Of a stretch of 64,000 bases of DNA, positions 24,080 to 33,261 are shown piece by piece (position 1 is the stretch's first letter; each line of letters begins with the position of its first letter). Source of the stretch: Nitratidesulfovibrio sp. SRB-5 (GTDB lineage: Bacteria; Desulfobacterota; Desulfovibrionia; Desulfovibrionales; Desulfovibrionaceae); assembly GCF_019931275.1 (NCBI RefSeq), contig NZ_JAIOTY010000003.1, positions 62,001-126,000 of the forward strand. Reading direction: 5' to 3'. The notes below the pieces were generated by a model. That model was not told the origin of the DNA and ran no database searches. It saw only the letters and a list, made by a program, of their open reading frames with translations. A program made the position numbers and the translations under genes.

Positions 24080-27000
24080 CAGCCCCTTCGCCCGTGTTTG
24101 CCGCACGCGGGCTGTGCCGGACCTTTCCCGCGCCGGGCGCCGGGGGAGCGGTCGTCCGCGCCGTGGACGACGTGACCCTGGATCTCGCGCCCGGCACCAT
24201 CAACGGCCTGCTGGGGCCGGACGGCGCGGGCAAGACCACCCTGCTGCGCCTGGCCGCCGGGCTGCTGCTGCCCGACGCGGGCAGCCTGACCGTGCTGGGC
24301 CGCGACACGGTGGCGCAGGCGCAGGCCGTGCAGTCGGCCATCGGGTACATGCCCCAGCGCTTCGGCCTGTACGAAGACCTTTCCGTGGCCGAAAACCTTT
24401 CCCTGTACGCCGACCTGCACGGGGTATCCGCCGCGCAGAAGGCCGAACGCTGGCCCGCGCTGATGCGCATGACCGGCCTTGCCCCGTTTCTCGACCGGCT
24501 GGCCGGGCGGCTTTCCGGCGGCATGAAGCAGAAGCTGGGGCTGGCCTGCACCCTGGTGCGCTCGCCCCGCCTGCTGCTGCTGGACGAACCTACCGTGGGC
24601 GTGGACCCGCTGTCGCGGCGCGAGCTGTGGAACATCGTGTTCTCGCTGGTGCGCGAGCACGGCATCACCGTGCTGGTCAGCACCGCCTATCTGGATGAGG
24701 CGGAGCACTGCGACCGGGTGGCCATCATGCACCACGGGCGACTGGTGGGCGACGGCGCGCCCGGCCACTTCACCCGCCCGCTCACGGGCCGGACGTGGTT
24801 CGTCACCCCGGCCATGCGCGCCCGCACGGCCCAGACCTTGCTGTCCGCGGCCCCCGGCGTGACCGACGCCGTGCTGCACGCGGGCGGGGTGCGCCTGCTG
24901 ACGGAAACCCCGCAGGCGGCACGGGCGCTGGTGGAAAGCGGGCTGCTGACGGAAGGGGAATCCGCACCGGGCACAATCGGCCGCCTGCACCCCCGCGCAC
25001 CCGGCTTCGAGGACGGTTTTCTGGCCCTGTTCGCCGCCCTCCCGCAAGAGGCGGGCACGGACGACAGGCCCGCGCCGGGGCGGGACGCCCTGCCCGCCGC
25101 CACCCCTGCCCCATACGCATCTGCAACAGACGCACCGGATTGTCCCGCGCCGGGCCAACCATCCGCACAGGCTGCCGAACCCCCGAACAGTCACCCGGAC
25201 AGCCACCCGGACAGCCACCTGGACAGCACGCCGGTCATCGAGGTGCGCGGCCTGGAGCGCCGCTTCGGCACGTTCATGGCCGTGAAGGGGGCCAGCTTCG
25301 ACGTGCGGCGCGGCGAAATCTTCGGTTTGCTGGGCCCCAACGGCGCGGGCAAATCCACCATCTTCCGGATGCTCTGCGGCCTGCTGCCGCCCACCGGCGG
25401 CAGCCTGCGCGTGGCCGGGGTGGACCTGCGCCGCGCACCCGCCGCCGCCCGCCGCCGGGTGGGCTACGTGGCCCAGAAGTTTTCGCTGTACGGACAGCTT
25501 TCCGTGCTGGAAAACCTGCGTTTCTTCGCCAGCGCCTATGGCCTGTACGGAGCCGCGCGCGATGCGCGCATGGCCTGGGCCCTGCGCGACTTCGACCTGG
25601 CCGACGTGGCCGACGCCCAGAGCGGCGACCTTTCGCTGGGCTACCGCCAGCGGCTGGCCATGGCCTGCGCCCTGATGCACGAGCCGGACATCCTGTTCCT
25701 GGACGAGGCCACCTCGGGCGTGGACCCGCTGGCCCGGCGCGAATTCTGGCGGCGCATCACCGCGCTGGCGGAGTCGGGCGTCACGGTCATCGTCACCACC
25801 CACTTCCTGGACGAGGCGGAATACTGCGACCGCATGGCCATTCTGGTGGGCGGCGAGGTGCTGGCCCTGGGCACCCCGGCGGAAATCCGCGCCCTGGCGC
25901 CAGCGGCGGACGAGACAACGGACGGCCCGCGCGAAGCTGCGCAAAGGGACGACGGCCAGCGGGATGCGCCGGGGCACGCCTCCGGCCAGGCCACCATAGA
26001 ACGGGCCTTCATCGCGCTGGCGGAACGGCACAGGGCCAAGGCGCCCGGCGCGACTGGGGCGACTGGCGTGAAGGGCGTGGCTGACGTGGCTGGCACGCCC
26101 GGTCAGACCGCGCCGTCTTCCGGGCCCGGCATGCTCCCCCTCTCCGGCACCCCGGACGCCGCCCATCCCGTCCCCGCCGGACAAGCGCAGGACATCCGCC
26201 CCAGCGCCCTGCGCGGCCTGCTGCTGCGCATGCGCGGCCTGCTGCGCAAGGAATGGCTGCAAGTGGTGCGCGACCCCAGCGCCATCGCCATCGCGCTGGT
26301 CATGCCGGTGGTGCTGCTGTTCCTGTTCGGCTACGGCATCAGCCTGGACGCCCGCGACGTGCCCGTGGCCATCGTGACCGACGATCTGGGGCCGGAGGCC
26401 ATGGAATTCGCCGCGCGCCTGCTGCTGGCCGACACCTTCCGCCCCCGCGTGGTCACCGACATGCGCCGGGCGGAACAAGACCTGCGCGCCGGGCGGGTGG
26501 ACGCCATCGTGCACCTGCAATCCGACTTTGCCCGCCGCCTGTCCGATGCCACCGGTGGCGCCACCGGCGGGGCGGCACGCCCCGACGGCGCGCCCCCGGC
26601 AGGCGATGCGGGCACCGTGCCGGTGCAGCTCATCGTCAACGGGGTGGACCCCAACAACGCCCGCACCGTGTCCGGCTACGTCACCAGCGTGTGGCAAAGC
26701 TGGCTGTCCGGGCGCGTCGCCGCTGCCGGGCAGGTTCCGGCGGTGCGGCTGGCCACGCGCATGTGGTTCAACCCCACCTCGGACAGCCGCTACTTTCTGG
26801 TGCCCGGGCTGATGGTGCTGATCATGACCCTGACTGGCGCCCTGCTGACCGCCATGGTCATGGCCCGCGAGTGGGAACGCGGCACCATGGAGGCCCTGCT
26901 GGTGACCCCGGTGCGCATGGGCGAACTGCTCACCGGCAAGCTGCTGCCCTATTTCGTGCTGGGCATGGGGGGCATGGTGCTGACCGTAATCATGGCCCTG

Positions 27001-27384
27001 TACCTGTTCGGGGTGCCCCTGCGCGGTTCGCTGGCGGTGCTGGCCGGGGCCTCGTCGCTGTTCCTCACCGCCGCGCTGGGCATGGGGCTGTTCATCTCGG
27101 TGCTGGCGCGCAACCAGTTCATCGCCGGTCAGGCCGCGCTGCTGGCCACCTTTCTGCCCGCGCTGTTCCTGTCGGGGTTCATCTTCGACCTGGAAAGCAC
27201 GCCCGGCTTCGTGCAGGCGGTGTCGTACGTCATTGCGGCGCGCTACTTCGCCACCCTGCTGAAGACCATCTTTCTGGCGGGCGAGGTATGGGAGGTCATC
27301 GTGCCCAACGCGCTGGCCCTTGCCGCGCTGGCGTTCTTCTTTCTTACCGTGGCGAGGCTGCGGTGTCGCAAACGGCTGGACTAG
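24076..27384 (+). CDS. ABC exporter: two ATPase domains fused to a permease (RbbA/YhiH-like)
   Basis: 1102 residues. First ATPase: Walker A GPDGAGKTTL (about residue 46), signature LSGGMKQKL, Walker B LLLLDEPTVGVDP. Second ATPase: Walker A GPNGAGKSTI (about residue 420), a modified signature LSLGYRQRL, Walker B ILFLDEATSGVDP. From about residue 710 an ABC-2 permease follows (KEWLQVVRDPSAIAIALVMP, then a periplasmic domain and five C-terminal membrane segments). E. coli YhiH/RbbA has this order. Low-complexity linkers join the domains, one with SHPDSHPDSHLDS from a 12-nt repeat and one from a degenerate 9-nt repeat. With the HlyD protein and the second permease it should form a drug or steroid-like exporter. 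Confidence 0.9.
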   Translation: MTAPSPVFAARGLCRTFPAPGAGGAVVRAVDDVTLDLAPGTINGLLGPDGAGKTTLLRLAAGLLLPDAGSLTVLGRDTVAQAQAVQSAIGYMPQRFGLYEDLSVAENLSLYADLHGVSAAQKAERWPALMRMTGLAPFLDRLAGRLSGGMKQKLGLACTLVRSPRLLLLDEPTVGVDPLSRRELWNIVFSLVREHGITVLVSTAYLDEAEHCDRVAIMHHGRLVGDGAPGHFTRPLTGRTWFVTPAMRARTAQTLLSAAPGVTDAVLHAGGVRLLTETPQAARALVESGLLTEGESAPGTIGRLHPRAPGFEDGFLALFAALPQEAGTDDRPAPGRDALPAATPAPYASATDAPDCPAPGQPSAQAAEPPNSHPDSHPDSHLDSTPVIEVRGLERRFGTFMAVKGASFDVRRGEIFGLLGPNGAGKSTIFRMLCGLLPPTGGSLRVAGVDLRRAPAAARRRVGYVAQKFSLYGQLSVLENLRFFASAYGLYGAARDARMAWALRDFDLADVADAQSGDLSLGYRQRLAMACALMHEPDILFLDEATSGVDPLARREFWRRITALAESGVTVIVTTHFLDEAEYCDRMAILVGGEVLALGTPAEIRALAPAADETTDGPREAAQRDDGQRDAPGHASGQATIERAFIALAERHRAKAPGATGATGVKGVADVAGTPGQTAPSSGPGMLPLSGTPDAAHPVPAGQAQDIRPSALRGLLLRMRGLLRKEWLQVVRDPSAIAIALVMPVVLLFLFGYGISLDARDVPVAIVTDDLGPEAMEFAARLLLADTFRPRVVTDMRRAEQDLRAGRVDAIVHLQSDFARRLSDATGGATGGAARPDGAPPAGDAGTVPVQLIVNGVDPNNARTVSGYVTSVWQSWLSGRVAAAGQVPAVRLATRMWFNPTSDSRYFLVPGLMVLIMTLTGALLTAMVMAREWERGTMEALLVTPVRMGELLTGKLLPYFVLGMGGMVLTVIMALYLFGVPLRGSLAVLAGASSLFLTAALGMGLFISVLARNQFIAGQAALLATFLPALFLSGFIFDLESTPGFVQAVSYVIAARYFATLLKTIFLAGEVWEVIVPNALALAALAFFFLTVARLRCRKRLD
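25188..25223 (+). repeat. 12-nt tandem repeat, three copies, in an ABC linker
   Basis: CAGTCACCCGGA, CAGCCACCCGGA and CAGCCACCTGGA in a row, coding for SHPD-type repeats between the two ATPase domains. Confidence 0.8.
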
Positions 27385-27394
27385 GGGATACACC

Positions 27395-28702
27395 ATGCAC
27401 GACCGCACCACCGCATCCCCCCCCGCGCGCACTTCCGGCCAGCCTGACCGGTACGACCGCCACTCCGCGCAGTCCGGCCCGCTGGCCCTGCTGCACCGCC
27501 TGCTGGCGCTCATCGCCAAGGAATTCCTGACCCTGCTGAAAGACCCCAAAAGCCGCACCGTGGTCATCCTGCCGCCGCTGCTCCAGACCATCATCTTCGG
27601 CTATGCCGCCACCTTCGACCTGGTGGACGTGCCCTGCGCCATCTACGACGAGGACCGCAGCGCGGCCTCGCGCGAACTGGCCGCGCGGGTGGCCGGGTCG
27701 CCCACCTTCCGCGTGGTGGAATACCTGCACCGCGATGCGGACATGGCCCGACTGCTCGACGCCGGACAGGTACGGCTGGTGCTGCGCATCGGGCAGGGCT
27801 TCGAGCGCGCCCTGACCCTGCGCGGCGGGGTGGGGCAACCGGTCGCCGCCGATGCGGGCAGCGGCGGGGATTCTTCCGGCACCGCCGCGACCTCCACCGT
27901 CCCTGCCCCTGCCCCGTCCGTGGCCCCCTCGCAGGCAGTGGTCCAGGCCATCGCCGATGGCCGCAACTCCAATACCGCCGGGCTTGCCCTCAACTACATG
28001 GCCTCCATCGTGGACGACTATGGCGCGCGTTACGTGGCCGCCCACGGCGGGCAACCCCGGCCCTCCACGCTGCTGACGCGGGCGTGGCACAACCCCAACC
28101 TGCTCAGCCGGTGGTTTTTCGTGCCGGGCATCGTGGTCATGGTGACCATGGTGGTCACGCTGATAATCACCGCCCTGTCCGTGGCCCGCGAGCGCGAACA
28201 GGGCACCTTCGACCAGATGCTGGTCACCCCCTACCGGCCCACGGAACTGCTGATCGGCAAGGCGGCCCCCGGCTTTCTGGTGGGGCTGTTCGAGGCCTCG
28301 CTCATCGTGGCCATGGCGGTGTTCTGGTTCGGGGTGCCCCTGCGCGGCAGCCTGCTGACCCTGTACGCCGGGCTGGTGCTGTTCCTGTTCTCGGTGGTGG
28401 GCATCGGCCTGATGATCTCGTCCCTGTCCGTGACCATGCAACAGGGGCTGCTGGGCATGTTCCTGTTCACCATGCCCGCCGCCATCCTTTCCGGCTTCGC
28501 CACGCCCATCGCCAACATGGCCGAGCCGGTGCAGTGGCTGACCCTGGTGAACCCCATGCGCTACATACTCATCGTGGTGCGGGGGGTGTTTCTGGAAGGG
28601 GCGGACCTGACACTGCTGGCCCCGCAGTTGTGGCCGCTGGCGCTCATCGGCGCGGTGTGCATGGCCGCCGCCGGGTGGCTGTTCCGGCACCGCATCCAGT
28701 AG
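27395..28702 (+). CDS. ABC-2 type permease (YbhR/YhhJ-like)
   Basis: 435 residues. After a 40-residue hydrophilic start it has one membrane segment (KSRTVVILPPLLQTIIFGYAA, shown in part), a periplasmic domain of about 190 residues containing a Ser/Pro/Ala-rich insert, and five C-terminal membrane segments with the family motif ending in LVNPMRYILIVVRGVFLEGA (cut short here). It is the second half of the transport pore with the fused permease upstream, from which it is separated by only 10 bases. The start at 27395 follows the stop of the ABC gene with a weak GGGGA site. A strong terminator closes the operon. Confidence 0.9.
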   Translation: MHDRTTASPPARTSGQPDRYDRHSAQSGPLALLHRLLALIAKEFLTLLKDPKSRTVVILPPLLQTIIFGYAATFDLVDVPCAIYDEDRSAASRELAARVAGSPTFRVVEYLHRDADMARLLDAGQVRLVLRIGQGFERALTLRGGVGQPVAADAGSGGDSSGTAATSTVPAPAPSVAPSQAVVQAIADGRNSNTAGLALNYMASIVDDYGARYVAAHGGQPRPSTLLTRAWHNPNLLSRWFFVPGIVVMVTMVVTLIITALSVAREREQGTFDQMLVTPYRPTELLIGKAAPGFLVGLFEASLIVAMAVFWFGVPLRGSLLTLYAGLVLFLFSVVGIGLMISSLSVTMQQGLLGMFLFTMPAAILSGFATPIANMAEPVQWLTLVNPMRYILIVVRGVFLEGADLTLLAPQLWPLALIGAVCMAAAGWLFRHRIQ

Positions 28703-28752
28703 CCGGTACGCGCCGCCTTGTTCCCGTGCCCCGCCGGGGCGACATCAGACAC

Positions 28753-28790
28753 CAAAGAAAAAAGGCCCGCCCCCCGTAGGGCGGGCCTTT
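28753..28790. terminator. Bidirectional terminator between the ABC operon and ald
   Basis: Stem AAAGGCCCGCC / GGGCGGGCCTTT with flanking A- and T-rich tracts. It serves the rightward ABC operon and the leftward ald gene. Confidence 0.9.
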
Positions 28791-28930
28791 GGTCGTGGAC
28801 GCGACGAACGTCCGCGACGGGCCGGGAATGCAAAGGCAGGGGTCGGGGAAATGCGGTGCGCGGGCCGGGCGGCGGGCGGTCCGCCCGGCCCCGCGCGGAG
28901 GTGCAGCATCAGGTCCGCCCGGAAGGGGGA

Positions 28931-30046
28931 CTAATTCAGGAAGGTATCCACGGAAACGTAGTCCAGGCCAAAGGCCTCGGCCACGCCCTTGAAGGTGATC
29001 TTGCCGTCGATGACGTTGGCGCCCTTGGCGATTTCGCAGCTGTCCTGCATGGCGCGCTTCCAGCCCTTGTTGGCGATGGTCAGCGCGTAGGGCAGGGTGG
29101 CGTTGGTCAGGGCCAGGGTAGAGGTCTTGGCCACCGCGCCGGGCATGTTAGCCACGCAGTAGTGCACCACGCCGTCCACCACGAAGGTGGGGTCGGTATG
29201 GGTGGTGGCCTTCGAGGTTTCGAAGCAGCCGCCCTGGTCGATGGCCACGTCCACCATCACGGCGCCCTTCTTCATGGTCTTCAGCATGTCGCGGGTGACC
29301 AGCTTGGGGGCCTTGGCGCCGGTAACCAGCACCGCGCCCACCACCACGTCGGCCTCGCGCACCAGCTTGCGCACGGTGGCCGGGGAAGACATGAGCGGGA
29401 AGCAGTTGGAGGGCATCACTTCGCTGAGGTGGCGCAGGCGGTCCAGGTTCATGTCCAGGATGTACACCTTGGCGCCCAGGCCGCAGGCCATGCGGGCCGC
29501 ATGGGTGCCCACCACGCCGCCGCCGATGACCACCACGGTGCCGGGGTCCACGCCGGGCACGCCGCCCAGCAGCACGCCGTTGCCGCCCTGGGCCATTTCC
29601 AGGTACTTGGCGCCCTGCTGGATGGCCATGCGGCCAGCCACTTCGCTCATGGGGGTGAGCAGGGGCAGGCTGCCGTCGGCCTTCTGGATGGTTTCGTAGG
29701 CGATGCACACCGCGCCGCTCTTGATCAGGGCCTGGGTCTGCGGTTCGTCGGCGGCAAGGTGCAGGTAGGTGAACACGATCTGGCCGGGGCGGATCATGCC
29801 GTATTCGGACGCCTGCGGCTCCTTGACGTGCATGACCATGTCGGACTTGGCGTAAATTTCGGCCGGGGTGGCCACGATGGTGGCGCCCGCTTCCACGTAG
29901 GCTTCGTCGGCAAAGCCGCTGCCCGCACCGGCGTTCTTTTCCACCAGCAGGGTGTGCCCGGCGTGCACCATCACCTCGACCCCGGCGGGGGTCATGGCGA
30001 CGCGGTTTTCTTCCTTCTTGATCTCCTTCAGGATGCCAACGATCAT
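28931..30046 (-). CDS. ald: Alanine dehydrogenase
   Basis: 371 residues, exactly the usual length. The N-terminus [20 protein letters not shown] is diagnostic, as are the NAD-binding [14 protein letters not shown] (about residues 168-181) and the substrate region with [10 protein letters not shown]. It converts L-alanine to pyruvate and ammonia with NAD+, reversible, giving sulfate reducers a way to use alanine or to fix ammonia. The start at 30046 has GGAGG six bases upstream. A near-perfect sigma-54 promoter lies about 100 bases upstream, and a sigma-54 activator gene precedes it, so it is likely induced by amino acids through that activator. Confidence 0.97.
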   Translation of the reverse strand: MIVGILKEIKKEENRVAMTPAGVEVMVHAGHTLLVEKNAGAGSGFADEAYVEAGATIVATPAEIYAKSDMVMHVKEPQASEYGMIRPGQIVFTYLHLAADEPQTQALIKSGAVCIAYETIQKADGSLPLLTPMSEVAGRMAIQQGAKYLEMAQGGNGVLLGGVPGVDPGTVVVIGGGVVGTHAARMACGLGAKVYILDMNLDRLRHLSEVMPSNCFPLMSSPATVRKLVREADVVVGAVLVTGAKAPKLVTRDMLKTMKKGAVMVDVAIDQGGCFETSKATTHTDPTFVVDGVVHYCVANMPGAVAKTSTLALTNATLPYALTIANKGWKRAMQDSCEIAKGANVIDGKITFKGVAEAFGLDYVSVDTFLN

Positions 30047-30148
30047 CTGAGCCTCCAGATACGCCGGTGGTGCGGCGCGTTGCGGTGCGTTGCGGTGCGC
30101 TGTGAAAACCCCGGACAGGGCGCGCCCGCGCGGGCGCAGCCCCACCAA

Positions 30149-30164
30149 AGCAAACGCCTTGCCA
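30149..30164 (-). promoter_or_regulatory. Sigma-54 promoter of ald
   Basis: On the minus strand TGGCAAGGCGTTTGCT matches the -24/-12 consensus TGGCACGrNNNTTGCW at every defined position but one. It lies about 100 bases before the ald start codon. Confidence 0.85.
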
Positions 30165-30222
30165 ACTTGCCGGAAAATCGGACGAAACGCCGAAATTTCC
30201 GGGCGAGTCACAAAAACGCAAA

Positions 30223-30422
30223 TCGGACCAGTGAGTTGCGTGTGCAAAAAGAAGAGGGGCAGGGAAGGGGAACGGCGGGGAATGGAAGCGGCACGGCCAG
30301 GCATCGCACCCAAAGTGGAAATAAATCAGACCACTGTTCAAATAAACAGCGCATAAAACCCGAAATGATGCCGCAGGGAGCGTGGAAACATTTCGGACCG
30401 CTGGTAAGTTTTCAGACCATTC
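30223..30422. promoter_or_regulatory. Candidate activator sites upstream of ald (TCRGACC motif)
   Basis: Four same-strand copies of TCRGACC: TCGGACCAGTG (30223), TCAGACCACTG (30326), TCGGACCGCTG (30393) and TCAGACCATTC (30412, overlapping the activator gene end). They lie 60-270 bases upstream of the sigma-54 promoter, the normal range for enhancer-like sites. CTGTT / AACAG (30334-30349) and CCGAAATG / CATTTCGG (30360-30396) are further dyads. Confidence 0.5.
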
Positions 30423-32208
30423 TCAAACCATGCCGCCGCAGCTTGTCGAGCAGGGCGGTATGGGAAATTCCAAGCTTTCTCGCCGCCTTGCGCACACTGC
30501 CTGCGGCGGCCACGGCATCGACGATGATCCGTTTTTCAAAAACGGCAATCATGTCCTTGAGCCGCCCCTCGCCATCCCCATGATGCTCGTGGCCAGAGGC
30601 CAGCGCCGCCGCATCGGCCACGGTATCGGCCACGCCGTCGGCCAGCCGGGCCGACTCGCCGAACAGCCCGCCTTCCAGCTCGTGGGCAAACAGGATGAAC
30701 CGCGCACCCACCGCATCGTCCGGGCACAGGATGGCGGCGCGTTCCACCACGTTCTTCAGTTCGCGCACGTTGCCCGGCCAGTGGTGGCCCGCAAGGCGCG
30801 CCAGCGCCCCCGGCGAAAGGGTGCGCACCGGCCCGCCCAGCCGGGCGGCCAGCCCCAGCAGAAAGTGCTCGGCCAGCACGGCGATGTCCTCGGGCCGTTC
30901 CTTCAGCGGCGGAATGTGAATGGGCAACACGTTGATGCGGTAGTACAGGTCCTGCCGGAAGCGCCCTTCCTCCACCAGCCGCTCCAGGGTGCGGTTGGTG
31001 GCGGTGATGATGCGCACGTCCACGGGCACCTCCGCCGTGCCGCCCACCCGGCGCACGCTGCCCTCCTGCATCACCCGCAACATCTTGGCCTGCGAGGCCA
31101 GCGGCATGTCGCCTATCTCGTCCAGCAGCACCGTGCCGCCGCGCGCCGTCTCGAACAGGCCGGGCTTGCCCTCGCGCCGCCCGCCGGTGAAGGCTCCGGC
31201 CTCGTAGCCGAACAGCTCGCTTTCCAGCAGCTGTTCCGGCAAGGCCGCGCAGTTCACCGGCACGAACGGCCCCTGCCGCCCGCTGGCGGTGTGGATGGCC
31301 CGCGCGAACAGCTCCTTGCCGGTGCCGCTTTCACCCCGGATGGCGATGATGGAATCGGCGGCGGCCACGCGCCGGGCAAACGAAATGGCAAAGCCGATGG
31401 CCGGGTGCTGGCCCACGATGTCGCCGAAGGTCACCTGCGCGGGCTCGGTGATGGAGCGGGCCAGCTTGCGGATTTCGCGCATGTCGCGGGCCACTTCCAC
31501 CGCGCCGATGATGCGCCCTTCGCCGTCGCGGATGGGCCTGCGGGTGACAAAGAATTGCAGCCGCCCGCCGCCCGGGGTGGCCACCTCGCGCTTGGCGTCC
31601 ACCAGTTCGCGCCCGGACAGGCAATCCAGGATGCCCCGGTCGGGCAGGCCCAGTGCGTCCAGCGGCAGGCCGGACAGGTCGGCGGCGGGGGTGCCGCCCG
31701 GCGAGCCCGATGTACCGGACACGCCCGGTGCCCCGGCACACCCGTAGGCCTCGCGGGCCACCTTGTTGATGGAGGTCACCCGCCCCTCGGCGTCGATGGA
31801 CAGCACCCCGTCGCGCAGGTTGTCCAGCAGCACCAGAAAGCGGTTGGCGCGCTCCTCGGCGGGCAGGGTGTCCACGATGCGGAATTCCAGCAGATCGGGG
31901 ATGCGGCCCAGCGTCTCGAACAGGGCGGCGCGGTCCACGTCGCGCGAGCTGTCCGCCTCCAGGTACACGAAGGCGCGGTCCATGCCGGGCGCAGGGGCGT
32001 GAGCCGGGGCAGGGACCGGAGAGGGGGCGGAAGCCGGGCCGGGGGTCAGGCCGGAAATGGCGCACGTGGAGGGGGTGGCCGCCGCACCGCCGGGGCGGCG
32101 CTCCACTTCCATGGAGACGATGGACAGCGCCTGCCCGGCCAGCAGCGAGGAAAGGTCGGACACGATGCCCACCCGGTCTCGAAAGATGCATTCCATTCGT
32201 AGTTTCAT
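30412..32208 (-). CDS. TyrR-like sigma-54 activator with ACT and PAS domains
   Basis: 598 residues. N-terminal ACT domain (MKLRMECIFRDRVGIVSDL), which binds amino acids in TyrR, with an Ala/Pro-rich insert; PAS domain at about 120-235; AAA+ domain with Walker A GESGTGKE (about residue 291), Walker B GGTVLLDEIGD and [11 protein letters not shown]-terminal helix-turn-helix ending KLGISHTALLDKLRRHG. The sigma-54 contact loop reads GAFTGG instead of GAFTGA, so the last residue is altered. It lies directly upstream of ald in the same direction and probably activates it in response to an amino acid. The start at 32208 matches the TyrR N-terminus but has only a weak ribosome binding site. Confidence 0.9.
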   Translation of the reverse strand: MKLRMECIFRDRVGIVSDLSSLLAGQALSIVSMEVERRPGGAAATPSTCAISGLTPGPASAPSPVPAPAHAPAPGMDRAFVYLEADSSRDVDRAALFETLGRIPDLLEFRIVDTLPAEERANRFLVLLDNLRDGVLSIDAEGRVTSINKVAREAYGCAGAPGVSGTSGSPGGTPAADLSGLPLDALGLPDRGILDCLSGRELVDAKREVATPGGGRLQFFVTRRPIRDGEGRIIGAVEVARDMREIRKLARSITEPAQVTFGDIVGQHPAIGFAISFARRVAAADSIIAIRGESGTGKELFARAIHTASGRQGPFVPVNCAALPEQLLESELFGYEAGAFTGGRREGKPGLFETARGGTVLLDEIGDMPLASQAKMLRVMQEGSVRRVGGTAEVPVDVRIITATNRTLERLVEEGRFRQDLYYRINVLPIHIPPLKERPEDIAVLAEHFLLGLAARLGGPVRTLSPGALARLAGHHWPGNVRELKNVVERAAILCPDDAVGARFILFAHELEGGLFGESARLADGVADTVADAAALASGHEHHGDGEGRLKDMIAVFEKRIIVDAVAAAGSVRKAARKLGISHTALLDKLRRHGLRMV

Positions 32209-32265
32209 GCGTGCGTCTTCCGGTACGGGGTGGGCGTTGCGGCTTCCCTGTGGTGGATGGTGCGG

Positions 32266-32802
32266 CTAGTCCGCGCTCCGGGATTTGCCGGCGGAATCCA
32301 TGCCGGGCACCGGCTGGTCCTTGCTGTAGGCGGTGGCCTGGCAGATGGCGATGAGCGTGCCTTCGCCGTCGGTGATGCGGATTTCGTAGGTGGCCACCCG
32401 CCGGGCGGCGCTGATCTCGCGCGCCTCGGCCGTCAGCGGCCCGCGCTTGCCGGGCGCCAGGAACGAGATGGAGGTGTTCAGGTTCACGCTGACCCTGCCC
32501 CGCGTGTTGCAGGCCACGGCAAAGGCCAGGTCGGCCACGGCAAAGATGGCCCCGCCGTGGGCCATGCCCACGCCGTTGCGGTGGTGCGCATCCAGGGGCA
32601 TGACGGCGCGGGCGTAGCCGCGCGCGGCCTCGGTGATCTCGATGCCCAGGTGCTTGGCGAACATGTCGCGCTCGGCGATGAACCGGCGGACGTGTTCCAT
32701 GTCGCCATCAGGAGCGGGCGCAGGAGGGGATGCGGGGGTACCGGAACCGGCGGCGGCTGCGGCATGCGGCGCGGACGGTGTGCCGGACGGGGGAGTGGAC
32801 AT
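32266..32802 (-). CDS. Hotdog-fold thioesterase (PaaI/4HBT family)
   Basis: 178 residues. After a 34-residue Pro/Ala-rich start, the hotdog domain begins at MEHVRRFIAERD, with the family motif NGVGMAHGGAIFAVADLAFAV (cut here) containing the HGG turn and a catalytic acid. It hydrolyses acyl-CoA thioesters, often aromatic or hydroxylated ones in PaaI. The start at 32802 has GGAGA five bases upstream; a start at the Met of MEHVRRF would give a standard 144-residue protein. Repeats at 32876-32926 may control it. It is 57 bases upstream of the activator gene and may share a transcript. Confidence 0.85.
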   Translation of the reverse strand: MSTPPSGTPSAPHAAAAAGSGTPASPPAPAPDGDMEHVRRFIAERDMFAKHLGIEITEAARGYARAVMPLDAHHRNGVGMAHGGAIFAVADLAFAVACNTRGRVSVNLNTSISFLAPGKRGPLTAEAREISAARRVATYEIRITDGEGTLIAICQATAYSKDQPVPGMDSAGKSRSAD

Positions 32803-32875
32803 GGCGTCTCCGCGCGGGATGCGCGCAACTGCGTGAACGGAACGGCCATGACCGGAACAGGCAGGGGCAGGCCGT

Positions 32876-32926
32876 ACATGAGCGAATCGGACATGAGCGA
32901 ATCGGGCCGATTCACGAAAGCGTGAA
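32876..32926. promoter_or_regulatory. 15-bp perfect tandem repeat with dyads upstream of the thioesterase gene
   Basis: ACATGAGCGAATCGG occurs twice in a row (32876-32890, 32891-32905). The second copy runs into GAATCGG / CCGATTC, an inverted repeat with one central base, and then TTCACG / CGTGAA (32911-32926, 4-nt loop). The cluster lies 75-125 bases upstream of the thioesterase start. Confidence 0.6.
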
Positions 32927-33261
32927 ACGGTCGGGCACAAGGCGCACCGTAGCGGCAGGACCCCCACCTTGTCGAGGGGCAACGGAGCGGCCACAGGGGT
33001 GCAACACCGCACACCGCTTGCCTGCCGTACCGCGCAAGGCTATGCAGGACGGGCTTCCGACGGCAACGCGCCCGCGCGCCACCAGCCTGCCCCGTCGCAT
33101 CCATAAATGTACAAACGCGTCTGGCAAGCACGTCTGGCGGGCACGTCTGGCGAACTAGCCTGGCAAACTCGCTGGCGGCCCCCCCCCTGCCGCATGCCCA
33201 CCACAGCCGTACGCCACGCCACCCCCTGCCCTCGTGAGGGCGGGGCCTGCCCGGAGGATCC

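Noticed and set aside
23740-27594. 1284-codon antisense open frame opposite the ABC fusion gene
   Set aside because: Same high-GC shadow effect; its composition is His/Gln/Gly-rich and no start site is supported.
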